In this document: positions 8,140-16,562 of the stretch, one piece after another | How positions within the stretch are numbered: position 1 is the first letter of the stretch | Layout: each line of letters begins with the position of its first letter | NCBI RefSeq assembly: GCF_009725985.1 | Contig: NZ_RCNR01000038.1 | Location: forward strand, 1-44,859 | DNA: 44,859 nt | From: Zobellia amurskyensis | Lineage (GTDB): Bacteria; Bacteroidota; Bacteroidia; Flavobacteriales; Flavobacteriaceae | Reading direction: 5' to 3' | Notes under the pieces: model-generated | Database searches by the model: none | The model's input: only the letters and a program-made list of their open reading frames with translations | What the model was told of the DNA's origin: nothing | Translations under genes and position numbers: made by a program

Positions 8140-9282
8140 ATGTTACGCAAACTTACTTTTTTTGCATGCCTACTATGCGTTAGTCTCAACGCACAAGTCA
8201 CCCAAGAGATTTTTGAATCGTTCAAATTACAAGAGCGACGAGATGTAAAATATTATTTTCCGGAAGATTACGACGAAGAAAAGAAATACCCTCTAATCGT
8301 TGTTCTAGATGGCGAATACTTGTTTGACCAAGTTGTGGCCAATGCCAAATTTTATCATAAGTTTCACGGTATGCCTGCCAGTATCGTTGTAGGCATAGAA
8401 CAGAGCAAAAAGAGCATCCGTTTTGACGATTGTGCTTTTGAGCCAGATTCAGGTCTTCCCTCCGAAAAGGCAAAAAAATTCTTTGAGTTCCTGGGAATGG
8501 AAATTATACCCTACCTAGACCTCAACTACAGCACCGCTCCTTTTAAAATGATTGTGGGTTATGATATTACGGCGAATTTTACCAACTATTGGCTCTTTAA
8601 AGAAAATTCACTTTTCAATGCATATATAAATATATCGCCCGATTTGGCCCCAGAAATGGAAACTAGAGTACCTGCTCGTTTGGCCGCATTCGACAAACAG
8701 ATTTTTTATCAATTGATAATGGAGTCCGAAAAAAACAAGAATACACCACGAATTCTTCAGATGGACAAAGCTATTAAGGCCATTGACAAAGAGTCGCTTC
8801 ATTATAATTTTCAGCAATATGACGGTGCCGACCATATTTCAGTAGCTACCTACGGACTTGGAAAAGCATTCGATAATATTTTTGGCATGTTCAAGCCTAT
8901 TAGTCCAAAAGAGTATAAAACGCAAATATTGACTTCCGAAGATCCTGCATTTCAATATCTAGAAACCAAGTATCAAAGTATAGAAGATTTATTCGGATTC
9001 AAAAAAACAGTAGACCTTAACGACATCATGGCCATATACGCCGCATGCCGAAAAAAGGAAGATGTAGAATCCCTAAAACCCCTTGCCGATCTTTGTAAAA
9101 AAGAGTTTCCGGAAACCATGATGGGTTTCTATTTTGAAGGCGAATACTACGAACAAATTGGCGAACCTAAGAAGGCGTTCAAAACTTTTGAAAAAGCCTT
9201 TGCTATGGATGAAATAGATTTCCTTACCAAAGAGATGGCTTTAGAAAAAATTGATGCTTTGAAAGCTGATTTTGGGTATTAA
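8140..9282 (+). CDS. Secreted esterase-fold (alpha/beta hydrolase) protein with C-terminal TPR-like region; nucleophile lost
   Basis: A 380-residue protein with a signal peptide (MLRKLTFFACLLCVSLNAQ). Residues about 25-250 match the putative esterase/enterochelin-esterase fold: YYFPEDYDEEKKYPLIVVLDGE, FHGMPASIVVGI, and a DGADHISV segment supplying the usual histidine (about 225). At the nucleophile elbow, where relatives have G-H-S-x-G-G, the sequence reads G140-Y-D-I-T-A145, with Asp142 in place of the serine. Hydrolase activity by the standard triad is therefore unlikely. The C-terminal 110 residues contain helical TPR-like pairs (FYFEGEYYEQIGEPKKAFKTF). The gene keeps full length and frame, so it looks like a maintained non-catalytic protein rather than a pseudogene. 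Confidence 0.75.
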   Translation: MLRKLTFFACLLCVSLNAQVTQEIFESFKLQERRDVKYYFPEDYDEEKKYPLIVVLDGEYLFDQVVANAKFYHKFHGMPASIVVGIEQSKKSIRFDDCAFEPDSGLPSEKAKKFFEFLGMEIIPYLDLNYSTAPFKMIVGYDITANFTNYWLFKENSLFNAYINISPDLAPEMETRVPARLAAFDKQIFYQLIMESEKNKNTPRILQMDKAIKAIDKESLHYNFQQYDGADHISVATYGLGKAFDNIFGMFKPISPKEYKTQILTSEDPAFQYLETKYQSIEDLFGFKKTVDLNDIMAIYAACRKKEDVESLKPLADLCKKEFPETMMGFYFEGEYYEQIGEPKKAFKTFEKAFAMDEIDFLTKEMALEKIDALKADFGY

Positions 9283-9350
9283 ATCTCAAAGTGTACAACA
9301 CTAATTATTAAACAAAGTTTTACCTTTAAGGCCAATCTTCAAATCAAGGT

Positions 9351-10712
9351 ATGGCCAAAACAAAAACAGCTTTTTTCTGCCAGAACTGCGGAACTCAATA
9401 CGCAAAATGGGTGGGACAATGTTCCGCCTGTAAAGAATGGAACACCGTAGTTGAAGAAGTTATTCAGAAGGAAGAAAAAACCAGCTGGAAGGCAAGCGCT
9501 ACGTCTGTTACAAAAATAGCAAAACCGTTACGTGTCAATGAAATTAGCACGGATAAGGAACTTAGATTAAATACTTTTGATTTAGAGTTCAATCGTGTTT
9601 TAGGTGGCGGACTCGTACCTGGGGCATTGGTTTTGTTAGGAGGCGAACCTGGGGTTGGAAAAAGTACTTTGCTTTTACAAATTGCATTAAAACTCCCGTA
9701 CAAAACTCTTTATGTTTCCGGGGAAGAAAGTCAGAAACAAATTAAAATGCGGGCGGATAGAATTCATCCGAACAGCGAAACTTGTTTTATCCTTACGGAA
9801 ACCAAGACTCAAAATATTTTTAAACAGATAGAGGCTACAGAACCTGACATTGTAGTTATCGATTCCATTCAAACGTTACATTCAGATTATATTGAATCGG
9901 CTGCAGGGAGCATATCCCAAGTACGTGAATGCACTGCAGAGCTCATAAAGTTTGCTAAAGAAACCAACACACCCGTTATATTAATTGGCCATATTACCAA
10001 AGATGGCTCTATTGCCGGACCAAAGATCTTGGAACACATGGTAGACACCGTTTTGCAGTTTGAAGGCGATAGAAATTACGTTTACCGCATCCTTAGAGCC
10101 CTAAAAAATCGTTTTGGCTCAACAGCGGAGTTAGGTATTTACGAAATGTTAGGCGGCGGACTTAGACAAGTGAACAATCCTTCCGAAATCTTGATTTCCA
10201 AAAATGACGAAGGACTGAGCGGCACGGCAATTGCCTCTACAGTAGAAGGGATGCGCCCTTTAATGATAGAAATCCAAGCTTTGGTAAGTACCGCCGTGTA
10301 CGGAACTCCACAGCGCTCTACTACGGGCTACAATGCCAAACGCCTTAATATGTTGCTGGCAGTCCTTGAGAAACGTGCTGGCTTTAAATTAGGGGCTAAA
10401 GATGTCTTTTTGAATATTACCGGTGGGATTTCCGTTGATGACCCTGCAATTGACCTTGCGGTAGTTGCCTCGATACTATCCAGTAATGAAGATATACCCA
10501 TTAAAAAAGGAGTGTGTTTTGCAGCAGAAATTGGTCTTGCCGGAGAAATACGCCCTGTACAACGTGTGGACCAAAGAATCTCCGAAGCCGAAAAACTTGG
10601 TTTCACAGCTATCTATGTTTCCAAAAACAACAAAATCACCTTAAAAAACACAAAAATAGAAGTGCACCTTGTCTCCAAGATAGAAGATATGGTCAACGCT
10701 CTTTTTGAGTAA
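9351..10712 (+). CDS. radA: DNA repair protein RadA/Sms
   Basis: RadA is a RecA-like ATPase that drives branch migration of recombination intermediates in the cytosol. The 453 residues are full length. A four-cysteine zinc finger at the N-terminus (C10, C13, C24, C27) is followed by Walker A GGEPGVGKST (97-106), Walker B IVVIDSIQT (about 167-175), the RadA-specific KNRFG motif (252-256) and a Lon-protease-like C-terminal domain (about 300-453). The ATG at 9351 places the zinc finger correctly. It is the last gene of the plus-strand run. A near-consensus TACCTTTA lies 22 bases upstream, so it may have its own promoter. Confidence 0.97.
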   Translation: MAKTKTAFFCQNCGTQYAKWVGQCSACKEWNTVVEEVIQKEEKTSWKASATSVTKIAKPLRVNEISTDKELRLNTFDLEFNRVLGGGLVPGALVLLGGEPGVGKSTLLLQIALKLPYKTLYVSGEESQKQIKMRADRIHPNSETCFILTETKTQNIFKQIEATEPDIVVIDSIQTLHSDYIESAAGSISQVRECTAELIKFAKETNTPVILIGHITKDGSIAGPKILEHMVDTVLQFEGDRNYVYRILRALKNRFGSTAELGIYEMLGGGLRQVNNPSEILISKNDEGLSGTAIASTVEGMRPLMIEIQALVSTAVYGTPQRSTTGYNAKRLNMLLAVLEKRAGFKLGAKDVFLNITGGISVDDPAIDLAVVASILSSNEDIPIKKGVCFAAEIGLAGEIRPVQRVDQRISEAEKLGFTAIYVSKNNKITLKNTKIEVHLVSKIEDMVNALFE

Positions 10713-10742
10713 TCAGTTTAATCAAAACTCTACGGGACCGCG

Positions 10743-10841
10743 CTACCTCTTATCACGGAGAATACGGGCAGTAACCATTATTATTAAGATTACTGCCACA
10801 ATTACTATCAACTGGCCAAAGCCCACCTTTAAAAAGAACAT
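10743..10841 (-). CDS. Unannotated 32-residue single-span membrane peptide
   Basis: An ATG at 10841, nine bases after the stop of the aldo/keto reductase gene, opens a 32-codon frame ending in TAG at 10743-10745. The peptide starts MFFLKVGFGQLIV and continues with an uninterrupted run of I, V, A, L and M, then ends ARILRDKR. This is the design of a single transmembrane helix with a positive C-terminal tail (predicted N-out, C-in or peripheral). The spacing suggests translational coupling to the upstream gene. The G-x-x-Q-L-I opening is faintly like the start of TatA-type proteins, but the amphipathic helix is missing, so I do not assign that. Function unknown; being real rather than chance rests on composition and position. 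Confidence 0.5.
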   Translation of the reverse strand: MFFLKVGFGQLIVIVAVILIIMVTARILRDKR

Positions 10842-10850
10842 AAAACTTAT

Positions 10851-11891
10851 TTATGGTGCCGGGTTAGGAATAGAATTATGTATTGCCTCAATACCTTCAA
10901 GTACCTCTTCACTTAATTTAAGGTCTATACTTTCTATATTTTCCTGCAATTGTTTTATTGAAGTTGCTCCAATTATAGTACTAGTAACAAACGGTCTTGT
11001 ATTTACGAAAGCTAAAGCCATTTGCGCCATAGATAATCCGTGCTTCTGAGCCAATTCATGATACTTCTCCGTAGCCTGTATCGCTGGCTCGCTACTATAT
11101 CTATTATAATTAGGAAACAAAGTAATTCTTCCCGTTGCAGGCTTCATACCTCCTAAGTATTTTCCAGATAACGTACCAAAACCCATTGGAGAATATGCCA
11201 AAAGACCAATTTTCTCACGCAATGAAATTTCAGAAAGACCAACCTCAAATTGGCGGTTTAAAAGACTATATGGATTCTGAATAGTAATTGCACGGGGCAA
11301 ACTAGCATGGACTTTACTTTCCGTTAAAAAACGCATGGTTCCCCAAGGAGTCTCATTGGATATTCCTACGTGTCTAATTTTCCCTTCACGAATTAAATCG
11401 CGCATGGTTTCCAACACTTGGTGAATATTATCTTTCCAATGGTCCGATATATCGTGTTTATATCCTCTCTTTCCAAAATAGTTTGTATTTCTCTCTGGCC
11501 AATGTAACTGGTAAAGGTCAATGTAGTCTGTCTGAAGACGACCTAAACTACCTTCAACAGCACTACGAATGGCATCTGGTGAAAAACCAGTGGTACGGAT
11601 AAACTTTGTAAACTCTGCCTTACCGGCAATTTTGGTTCCGAGTACAACTTTATCGCGGTTACCGTTTTTCTTAAACCACGTTCCAATTATTTTCTCTGTT
11701 GCAGAATGACGGTCCGGGTGCGCTGGTACAGGATACAATTCGGCGGTATCAAAAAAATTAACACCGTTTTCTAAAGCATAATCCATTTGTTCATGGCCTT
11801 CCGCTTCTGTATTCTGCTTGCCCCAGGTCATTGTACCAAGGCAAATTTTACTGACTTCAATGTCAGTGTAGGGTAGGGTAGTATTTTTCAT
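10851..11891 (-). CDS. Aldo/keto reductase, Tas-like
   Basis: An NADPH-dependent oxidoreductase of the AKR superfamily, closest by eye to E. coli Tas. It begins LPYTDIEVSKICLGTMTWG, has the FFDTAELYPVP segment carrying catalytic Asp and Tyr, and then TKIAGKAEF, YQLHWPERN and, near the end, STIIGATS for cofactor phosphate binding. I set the start at the ATG at 11891 (346 residues, the length I recall for Tas) rather than the TTG at 11948: the TAAATTTG box at 11936-11943 would lie inside the longer form. Physiological substrate unknown. Its stop is nine bases before the small membrane peptide. Confidence 0.88.
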   Translation of the reverse strand: MKNTTLPYTDIEVSKICLGTMTWGKQNTEAEGHEQMDYALENGVNFFDTAELYPVPAHPDRHSATEKIIGTWFKKNGNRDKVVLGTKIAGKAEFTKFIRTTGFSPDAIRSAVEGSLGRLQTDYIDLYQLHWPERNTNYFGKRGYKHDISDHWKDNIHQVLETMRDLIREGKIRHVGISNETPWGTMRFLTESKVHASLPRAITIQNPYSLLNRQFEVGLSEISLREKIGLLAYSPMGFGTLSGKYLGGMKPATGRITLFPNYNRYSSEPAIQATEKYHELAQKHGLSMAQMALAFVNTRPFVTSTIIGATSIKQLQENIESIDLKLSEEVLEGIEAIHNSIPNPAP

Positions 11892-11935
11892 GTATTCTTT
11901 GGGGTATTTTTTTGGGGTACTCTTTTCAAAAAGCC

Positions 11936-11943
11936 CAAATTTA
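11936..11943 (-). promoter_or_regulatory. -7 box for the aldo/keto reductase gene
   Basis: On the minus strand this reads TAAATTTG, an exact TAnnTTTG match, 44 bases before the ATG at 11891. It decides against the longer TTG-started reading of the gene. Confidence 0.45.
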
Positions 11944-12040
11944 AGCAATTTGAAGGGTTACGGAAAACCCCTTATCGAATGTTCCTTAAAATTCGCTCAA
12001 ATGCTTATTTATCACGAACTAATCAAACTAATGCGCTAGG

Positions 12041-12808
12041 TTAAGGCGTATCAATTTCAACCAAAATCGGGCAATGGTCACTATGCTTTGCCTCAGACAG
12101 AATAACAGACCGTTTTAACCTATCCCTTAATGGCTCTGCTACCATAGCGTAATCTAAGCGCCAACCTTTATTATTATTTCTAGCATTGGCACGGTAGCTC
12201 CACCACGTATAATTATCAGGCTCTTTATTAAAATGCCGGAAGCTATCTATAAACCCACTACCCATAAAGTCACCTATCCACTCACGTTCAACCGGCAAAA
12301 ACCCGGATACATTTTTGTTACGGACCGGATCATGAATATCTATTGCTTCATGACAAATATTATAATCGCCTAAAACAATTAAATTGGGATGTGTTTTTCT
12401 AAGTTCATCGGCATATTTCTGAAAATCTGCCATGTACATCAATTTATGGTCTAACCGAGCCAAATTAGTACCTGAAGGCAAGTACATACTCATAATCGAA
12501 ACATCACCAAAATCTGCCCTGATATTTCTTCCCTCAAAATCCATATAATCTATACCGGTACCCTTTTGAATAGTATCTGGCTGCTTTTTTGATAATATTG
12601 CAGTGCCACTATACCCCTTTTTCTGCGCACTAAACCAGTAATTATATTTATAGCCCGCTTCCTCAAAAAGAGATAAATCTAACTGCTCTTCCATTGCCTT
12701 TATTTCTTGAAGGCAAACAACATCTGGATCAACCGCTTGCAACCACTCTATAAACCCTTTATTCAATGCGGCACGTATACCGTTTACATTATATGATACT
12801 ATTTTCAC
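12041..12808 (-). CDS. xth: Exodeoxyribonuclease III (AP endonuclease)
   Basis: A Mg-dependent exonuclease/AP endonuclease for base-excision repair. The chosen GTG start at 12808 gives 255 residues beginning with the family start KIVSYNVNGIRAALNKG; the open frame extends to a TTG at 12847 but adds 13 unrelated residues. Catalytic marks of the EEP fold are N7 of NVNG, LQEIKA (metal-binding Glu), LPSG, VLGDYNICHE (Asp and Asn), WRLDYA and SDHCP (Asp-His pair). A near-consensus TATTTTCG (12825-12832) lies just upstream of the GTG, supporting the shorter form. It stands divergent from the FecA-like receptor gene. Confidence 0.93.
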   Translation of the reverse strand: MKIVSYNVNGIRAALNKGFIEWLQAVDPDVVCLQEIKAMEEQLDLSLFEEAGYKYNYWFSAQKKGYSGTAILSKKQPDTIQKGTGIDYMDFEGRNIRADFGDVSIMSMYLPSGTNLARLDHKLMYMADFQKYADELRKTHPNLIVLGDYNICHEAIDIHDPVRNKNVSGFLPVEREWIGDFMGSGFIDSFRHFNKEPDNYTWWSYRANARNNNKGWRLDYAMVAEPLRDRLKRSVILSEAKHSDHCPILVEIDTP

Positions 12809-12865
12809 GTCTATTACTTTTTTACGAAAATAAGCATTGTGAACCAAGAAGCCCGCGAAGTTTCC

Positions 12866-12873
12866 TATTTTTG
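12866..12873 (+). promoter_or_regulatory. -7 box for the FecA-like receptor gene
   Basis: TATTTTTG, an exact TAnnTTTG match, ends 23 bases before the ATG at 12897. A TTG at 12837-12839 is present but the 26-base spacing is longer than usual. Confidence 0.45.
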
Positions 12874-12896
12874 CTCCCTTCTAACAAAAGCCCTAG

Positions 12897-14978
12897 ATGA
12901 AGTCTATTTTCACAGTTCTTACCATTTTCATTTTTACACAAATAACGCTGGCACAAACTCCCTCTCAAAAAGACGGTGTTACCGTACTAGAAGAAGTAAT
13001 ACTCACTGATACTATTTTAAAAAAACAGGCTACAGGAATTATCCCGTCTTCGATTATAGGTCCAAAAAACTTTCAGAATTATAGCCCTTTGGATATAGTT
13101 TCTACCATCAATCAGATCCCTGGAGTATTTATTCTTTCAGGAGCCTTGAATACCAACAAAATTACAATCAGGGGTATTGGTGCCCGTTCCCAGTACGGCA
13201 CGGACAAGCTTCAACTTTATTACAATGATATCCCCCTGACCAATGGCACAGGGTCGTCTACTATTGAAACCTACGATTTAGAAAATTTAGATGGCATAGA
13301 GGTAATTAAAGGGCCAAAGGGCACAGCATACGGCACGGGTCTTGGAGGTGCCATTATTTTACATTCAGGAGAAAACACCCAGGAAGGTTCTAGTCTTGAA
13401 AATAACTTTACAACAGGGTCATACGGACTTCTAAAGAACAATCTTAGATTTTCCCATTCTGACACCAAGCTATCCTTAATGATACGCTATGGCCATTTGG
13501 AAACGGATGGTTACCGAGAGAACAATAGTTTTGAACGCGATGAAGTTTTAATAAACACATCGTATAAAATCAACTCAAAAAATACCATTTCATTTTTACT
13601 AAACCATATTGATTATTCTGCTCAAATACCCAGTTCTATAAGTCGTTCGGCCCTTGATGAAAATCCAAAACAAGCTGCATTTACATGGAAAGCATCTCAA
13701 GGTCATGAGGATAACAATTACACATTAGCCGGATTCTCATACCAGCATGAATTTAGCTCAAAATTAAAAAACACTACCAGCGTTTTCTACACCTACCTTG
13801 ACCATTATGAGCCTAGACCCTTTAATATTCTAGATGAAATTACCAATGGCTATGGTTTTAGAAGCCGATTTCTGGGGAATTTTAATTTTCTACAGCGAAA
13901 AGCAGAATACACTTTTGGTGCCGAACTTTATAAAGATGAATATAATTGGGGTACGTTTGAAAATCTATACGAAGAGAATAACGGTAATGGTAGCTTAAAG
14001 GGAGAGCGCATTAGTGATAATAAAGAATTTCGCAGAAAATTTAATGGATTTGGTTCCTTAACGCTTCCCCTTACACATAAGTTTACTGCACAAATAGGAC
14101 TAAATATCAACAAGACTCATTATGATTTTAGAGACAATTATAATACCGGTTCTAATAATAAAAATGCTAAACGCGACTTTAAAGCGATAGTACTACCGAG
14201 TCTTGATTTAAATTATAAACTGAGCGATGCCCATTTCATGTACGCCAATATTAGCCGCGGCTTCTCCAACCCAAGTCTAGAAAGATCACTTACTCCCGAG
14301 GGAGTCATTAACCCAGAAATTGCTCAGGAAACTGGCATTAATTACGAATTAGGAGGCCAGTTTAATTTTTTTAAACAAAAACTTCACGTAGACCTAGCCG
14401 TCTATCGGATGGACATTAAAAACCTGTTGGTAGACCAGCGTATTGGAGAAGACCAGTATATTGGCAAAAATACAGGCAGCACCAAACACCAAGGAATTGA
14501 CCTAGAATTGAGCTACACGATGAAGGTGTCACCTCAACTTCAACTCAGACCGTTTATAAATTACACCTTGAGCGATTTCAGTTTTGTAGAGTTTATTGAT
14601 GGAGAGAATGATTTTTCAGGAAACCCATTAACCGGTGTGCCAAAACATAGATTAAATTCTGGTCTTCAATTACAGATGGATAATGGATTTTATTGGAACA
14701 CAACCCACCAGTATGTAGACAAAATATCATTAACGGATGCCAACACTTTATATAGTGATGCATTCAATGTGCTAAATACTAAAATTGGCTACAGAAAACA
14801 ATTATCCGCCCGTTTCTCAATTGGACTTAATTTTGGCATCAATAATATTCTTGATGCAAAATACGCCCAATCCGTTCTAATTAATGCTACAGGATTTGGC
14901 GGCAGTGAACCACGTTATTATTACCCCGGAAACGGACGTAATTGGTATGGAGGCTTGAAATTGGGTATCCGAATCTAA
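12897..14978 (+). CDS. TonB-dependent receptor, FecA-like
   Basis: A 693-residue outer-membrane receptor with a signal peptide (MKSIFTVLTIFIFTQITLAQ). There is no carboxypeptidase-like domain; the plug follows at once (about 45-160), with IPGVFILSGALNTNKITIRG and IEVIKGPKGTAYGTGLGGAI. A 22-strand type barrel ends in NWYGGLKLGIRI, with the expected aromatic and hydrophobic alternation. By plug similarity it resembles ferric-citrate/siderophore receptors, but no iron-responsive partner gene or Fur-like site is obvious nearby, so the substrate is open. Its stop overlaps the stop of the convergent glycyl-tRNA synthetase gene by a few bases. Confidence 0.88.
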   Translation: MKSIFTVLTIFIFTQITLAQTPSQKDGVTVLEEVILTDTILKKQATGIIPSSIIGPKNFQNYSPLDIVSTINQIPGVFILSGALNTNKITIRGIGARSQYGTDKLQLYYNDIPLTNGTGSSTIETYDLENLDGIEVIKGPKGTAYGTGLGGAIILHSGENTQEGSSLENNFTTGSYGLLKNNLRFSHSDTKLSLMIRYGHLETDGYRENNSFERDEVLINTSYKINSKNTISFLLNHIDYSAQIPSSISRSALDENPKQAAFTWKASQGHEDNNYTLAGFSYQHEFSSKLKNTTSVFYTYLDHYEPRPFNILDEITNGYGFRSRFLGNFNFLQRKAEYTFGAELYKDEYNWGTFENLYEENNGNGSLKGERISDNKEFRRKFNGFGSLTLPLTHKFTAQIGLNINKTHYDFRDNYNTGSNNKNAKRDFKAIVLPSLDLNYKLSDAHFMYANISRGFSNPSLERSLTPEGVINPEIAQETGINYELGGQFNFFKQKLHVDLAVYRMDIKNLLVDQRIGEDQYIGKNTGSTKHQGIDLELSYTMKVSPQLQLRPFINYTLSDFSFVEFIDGENDFSGNPLTGVPKHRLNSGLQLQMDNGFYWNTTHQYVDKISLTDANTLYSDAFNVLNTKIGYRKQLSARFSIGLNFGINNILDAKYAQSVLINATGFGGSEPRYYYPGNGRNWYGGLKLGIRI

Positions 14979-16525
14979 GATTCTTCCATTTTCATTAACC
15001 AGCCTTTCATATCTACGGCAGCATGGATAATCGATTTTAATTTTGATATTTCAACACGTTCTTGCTCCATAGAATCACGATGACGAATAGTTACCGTATT
15101 ATCTTCTTTTGTCTGGTGATCAACAGTTATGCAGAAAGGAGTACCATTGGCATCTTGCCTTCTATAACGGCGACCTACAGCATCCTTCTCATCATATATA
15201 ACATTAAAATCCCATTTAAGATCTTCTATAATCTGATGTGCGATTTCAGGGAGACCATCTTTTTTTACTAGTGGAAATATAGCAGCTTTAGTTGGCGCTA
15301 AAACAGCAGGTAGTTTTAATACTGTTCTAACAGTACCGTTTTCTAGCTCCTCTTCTTTTAAAGAGTTAGAAAAAACTGCCAAGAACATACGATCAAGACC
15401 TATTGACGTCTCTAACACATAAGGCACATAGCTTTCTCTTGTTTCCGGATCGAAATACTGAAGTTTTCTTCCTGAAAATTCCTCATGACTGGACAAATCG
15501 AAGTCTGTACGCGAGTGAATACCTTCAAGTTCTTTAAACCCAAAAGGAAAACGGAATTCTATATCAGAAGCTGCATCGGCATAATGAGCTAATTTCTCAT
15601 GATCATGGAAACGGTAGTTATCCTGCCCCATTCCTAAAGAGAGGTGCCACTTCATGCGGTTCTCTTTCCATTTCTCATACCATTCTTGTTGTGTACCGGG
15701 CTTAATGAAGTATTGCATCTCCATTTGTTCGAACTCACGCATACGAAAGATAAACTGACGCGCTACAATTTCGTTACGGAACGCTTTTCCTGTTTGAGCA
15801 ATCCCAAAAGGAATCTTCATCCTACCAGTTTTCTGAACATTCAAGAAGTTCACGAAAATACCCTGTGCGGTTTCAGGTCTCAAGTACAGGTCCATGGCTG
15901 TTTCTGTAGTTGCTCCCAACTTGGTACCGAACATAAGGTTAAACTGCTTTACTTCCGTCCAATTTTTGGAACCGGACATAGGACAAGCAATATCTAACTC
16001 CTCAATCAGCTTTTTAACGTCTGCCAGGTCTTCTTTTTCTAAAGAACTACCCAGCCTTTTTAAAATAGTTGTTGCTTGTTCTTGGTATTCCACAACCCGT
16101 GGGTTAGTTGCCAAGAATTGCTCTTTATCAAATTTGTCACCAAAGCGCTTAGATGCCTTGGCCACTTCTTTTTCTATTTTACCTTCAATTTTTGCTACGT
16201 GATCTTCAACGAGCACATCGGCACGATATCTTTTTTTAGAATCCTTATTATCAATCAAGGGATCACTAAAAGCATCTACATGACCAGAAGCTTTCCAAGT
16301 AGTGGGGTGCATGAAAATTGCGGCATCAATACCCACAATATTATCATTGAGCTGTACCATAGCTTTCCACCAGTACTCCCGTATATTTTTTTTGAGTTCA
16401 GAACCGTTCTGCGCGTAATCGTAAACGGCACTTAATCCGTCATAAATTTCACTGGATTGGAATACGTAACCATATTCCTTTGCATGGGAAATTACCCTCT
16501 TAAAATCGTCTTCTTGTTTTGCCAT
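14975..16525 (-). CDS. glyS: Glycine--tRNA ligase (alpha2 type)
   Basis: A class II aminoacyl-tRNA synthetase charging tRNA-Gly. The 516 residues fit the homodimeric bacterial/eukaryotic-type enzyme. Motif 2 region (GKAFRNEI, FIFRMREFEQMEMQYF) and motif 3 (SIGLDRMFLAVF) are present, as is the glycine-specific LRPETAQGIFVNF. The C-terminal anticodon-binding domain starts at about residue 400 (APTKAAIFPLVKKDG). A TATTTTTG box ends 4 bases before the ATG. It is convergent with the FecA-like receptor gene, with stops overlapping at 14975-14978. Confidence 0.96.
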   Translation of the reverse strand: MAKQEDDFKRVISHAKEYGYVFQSSEIYDGLSAVYDYAQNGSELKKNIREYWWKAMVQLNDNIVGIDAAIFMHPTTWKASGHVDAFSDPLIDNKDSKKRYRADVLVEDHVAKIEGKIEKEVAKASKRFGDKFDKEQFLATNPRVVEYQEQATTILKRLGSSLEKEDLADVKKLIEELDIACPMSGSKNWTEVKQFNLMFGTKLGATTETAMDLYLRPETAQGIFVNFLNVQKTGRMKIPFGIAQTGKAFRNEIVARQFIFRMREFEQMEMQYFIKPGTQQEWYEKWKENRMKWHLSLGMGQDNYRFHDHEKLAHYADAASDIEFRFPFGFKELEGIHSRTDFDLSSHEEFSGRKLQYFDPETRESYVPYVLETSIGLDRMFLAVFSNSLKEEELENGTVRTVLKLPAVLAPTKAAIFPLVKKDGLPEIAHQIIEDLKWDFNVIYDEKDAVGRRYRRQDANGTPFCITVDHQTKEDNTVTIRHRDSMEQERVEISKLKSIIHAAVDMKGWLMKMEES

Positions 16526-16529
16526 GCGG

Positions 16530-16537
16530 CAAAAATA
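16530..16537 (-). promoter_or_regulatory. -7 box immediately before glyS
   Basis: On the minus strand this reads TATTTTTG, an exact TAnnTTTG match ending 4 bases before the ATG. As with panD, use of this box would give a leaderless or nearly leaderless transcript. Confidence 0.4.
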
Positions 16538-16562
16538 GAATATTAGGGCAATGACTAAAAAT

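Noticed and set aside
10767-10797. Inverted repeat GGCAGTAA/TTACTGCC as a terminator after radA or the reductase gene.
   Set aside because: No T tract on either strand, a 15-base loop, and it lies within the 32-codon peptide frame.
11892-11948. Longer TTG-started form of the aldo/keto reductase gene.
   Set aside because: The -7 box would fall inside it and the family sequence begins at the ATG at 11891.
12809-12847. Longer TTG-started form of exonuclease III.
   Set aside because: The added 13 residues are not family-like and overlap the near-consensus promoter; the GTG at 12808 gives the standard start.
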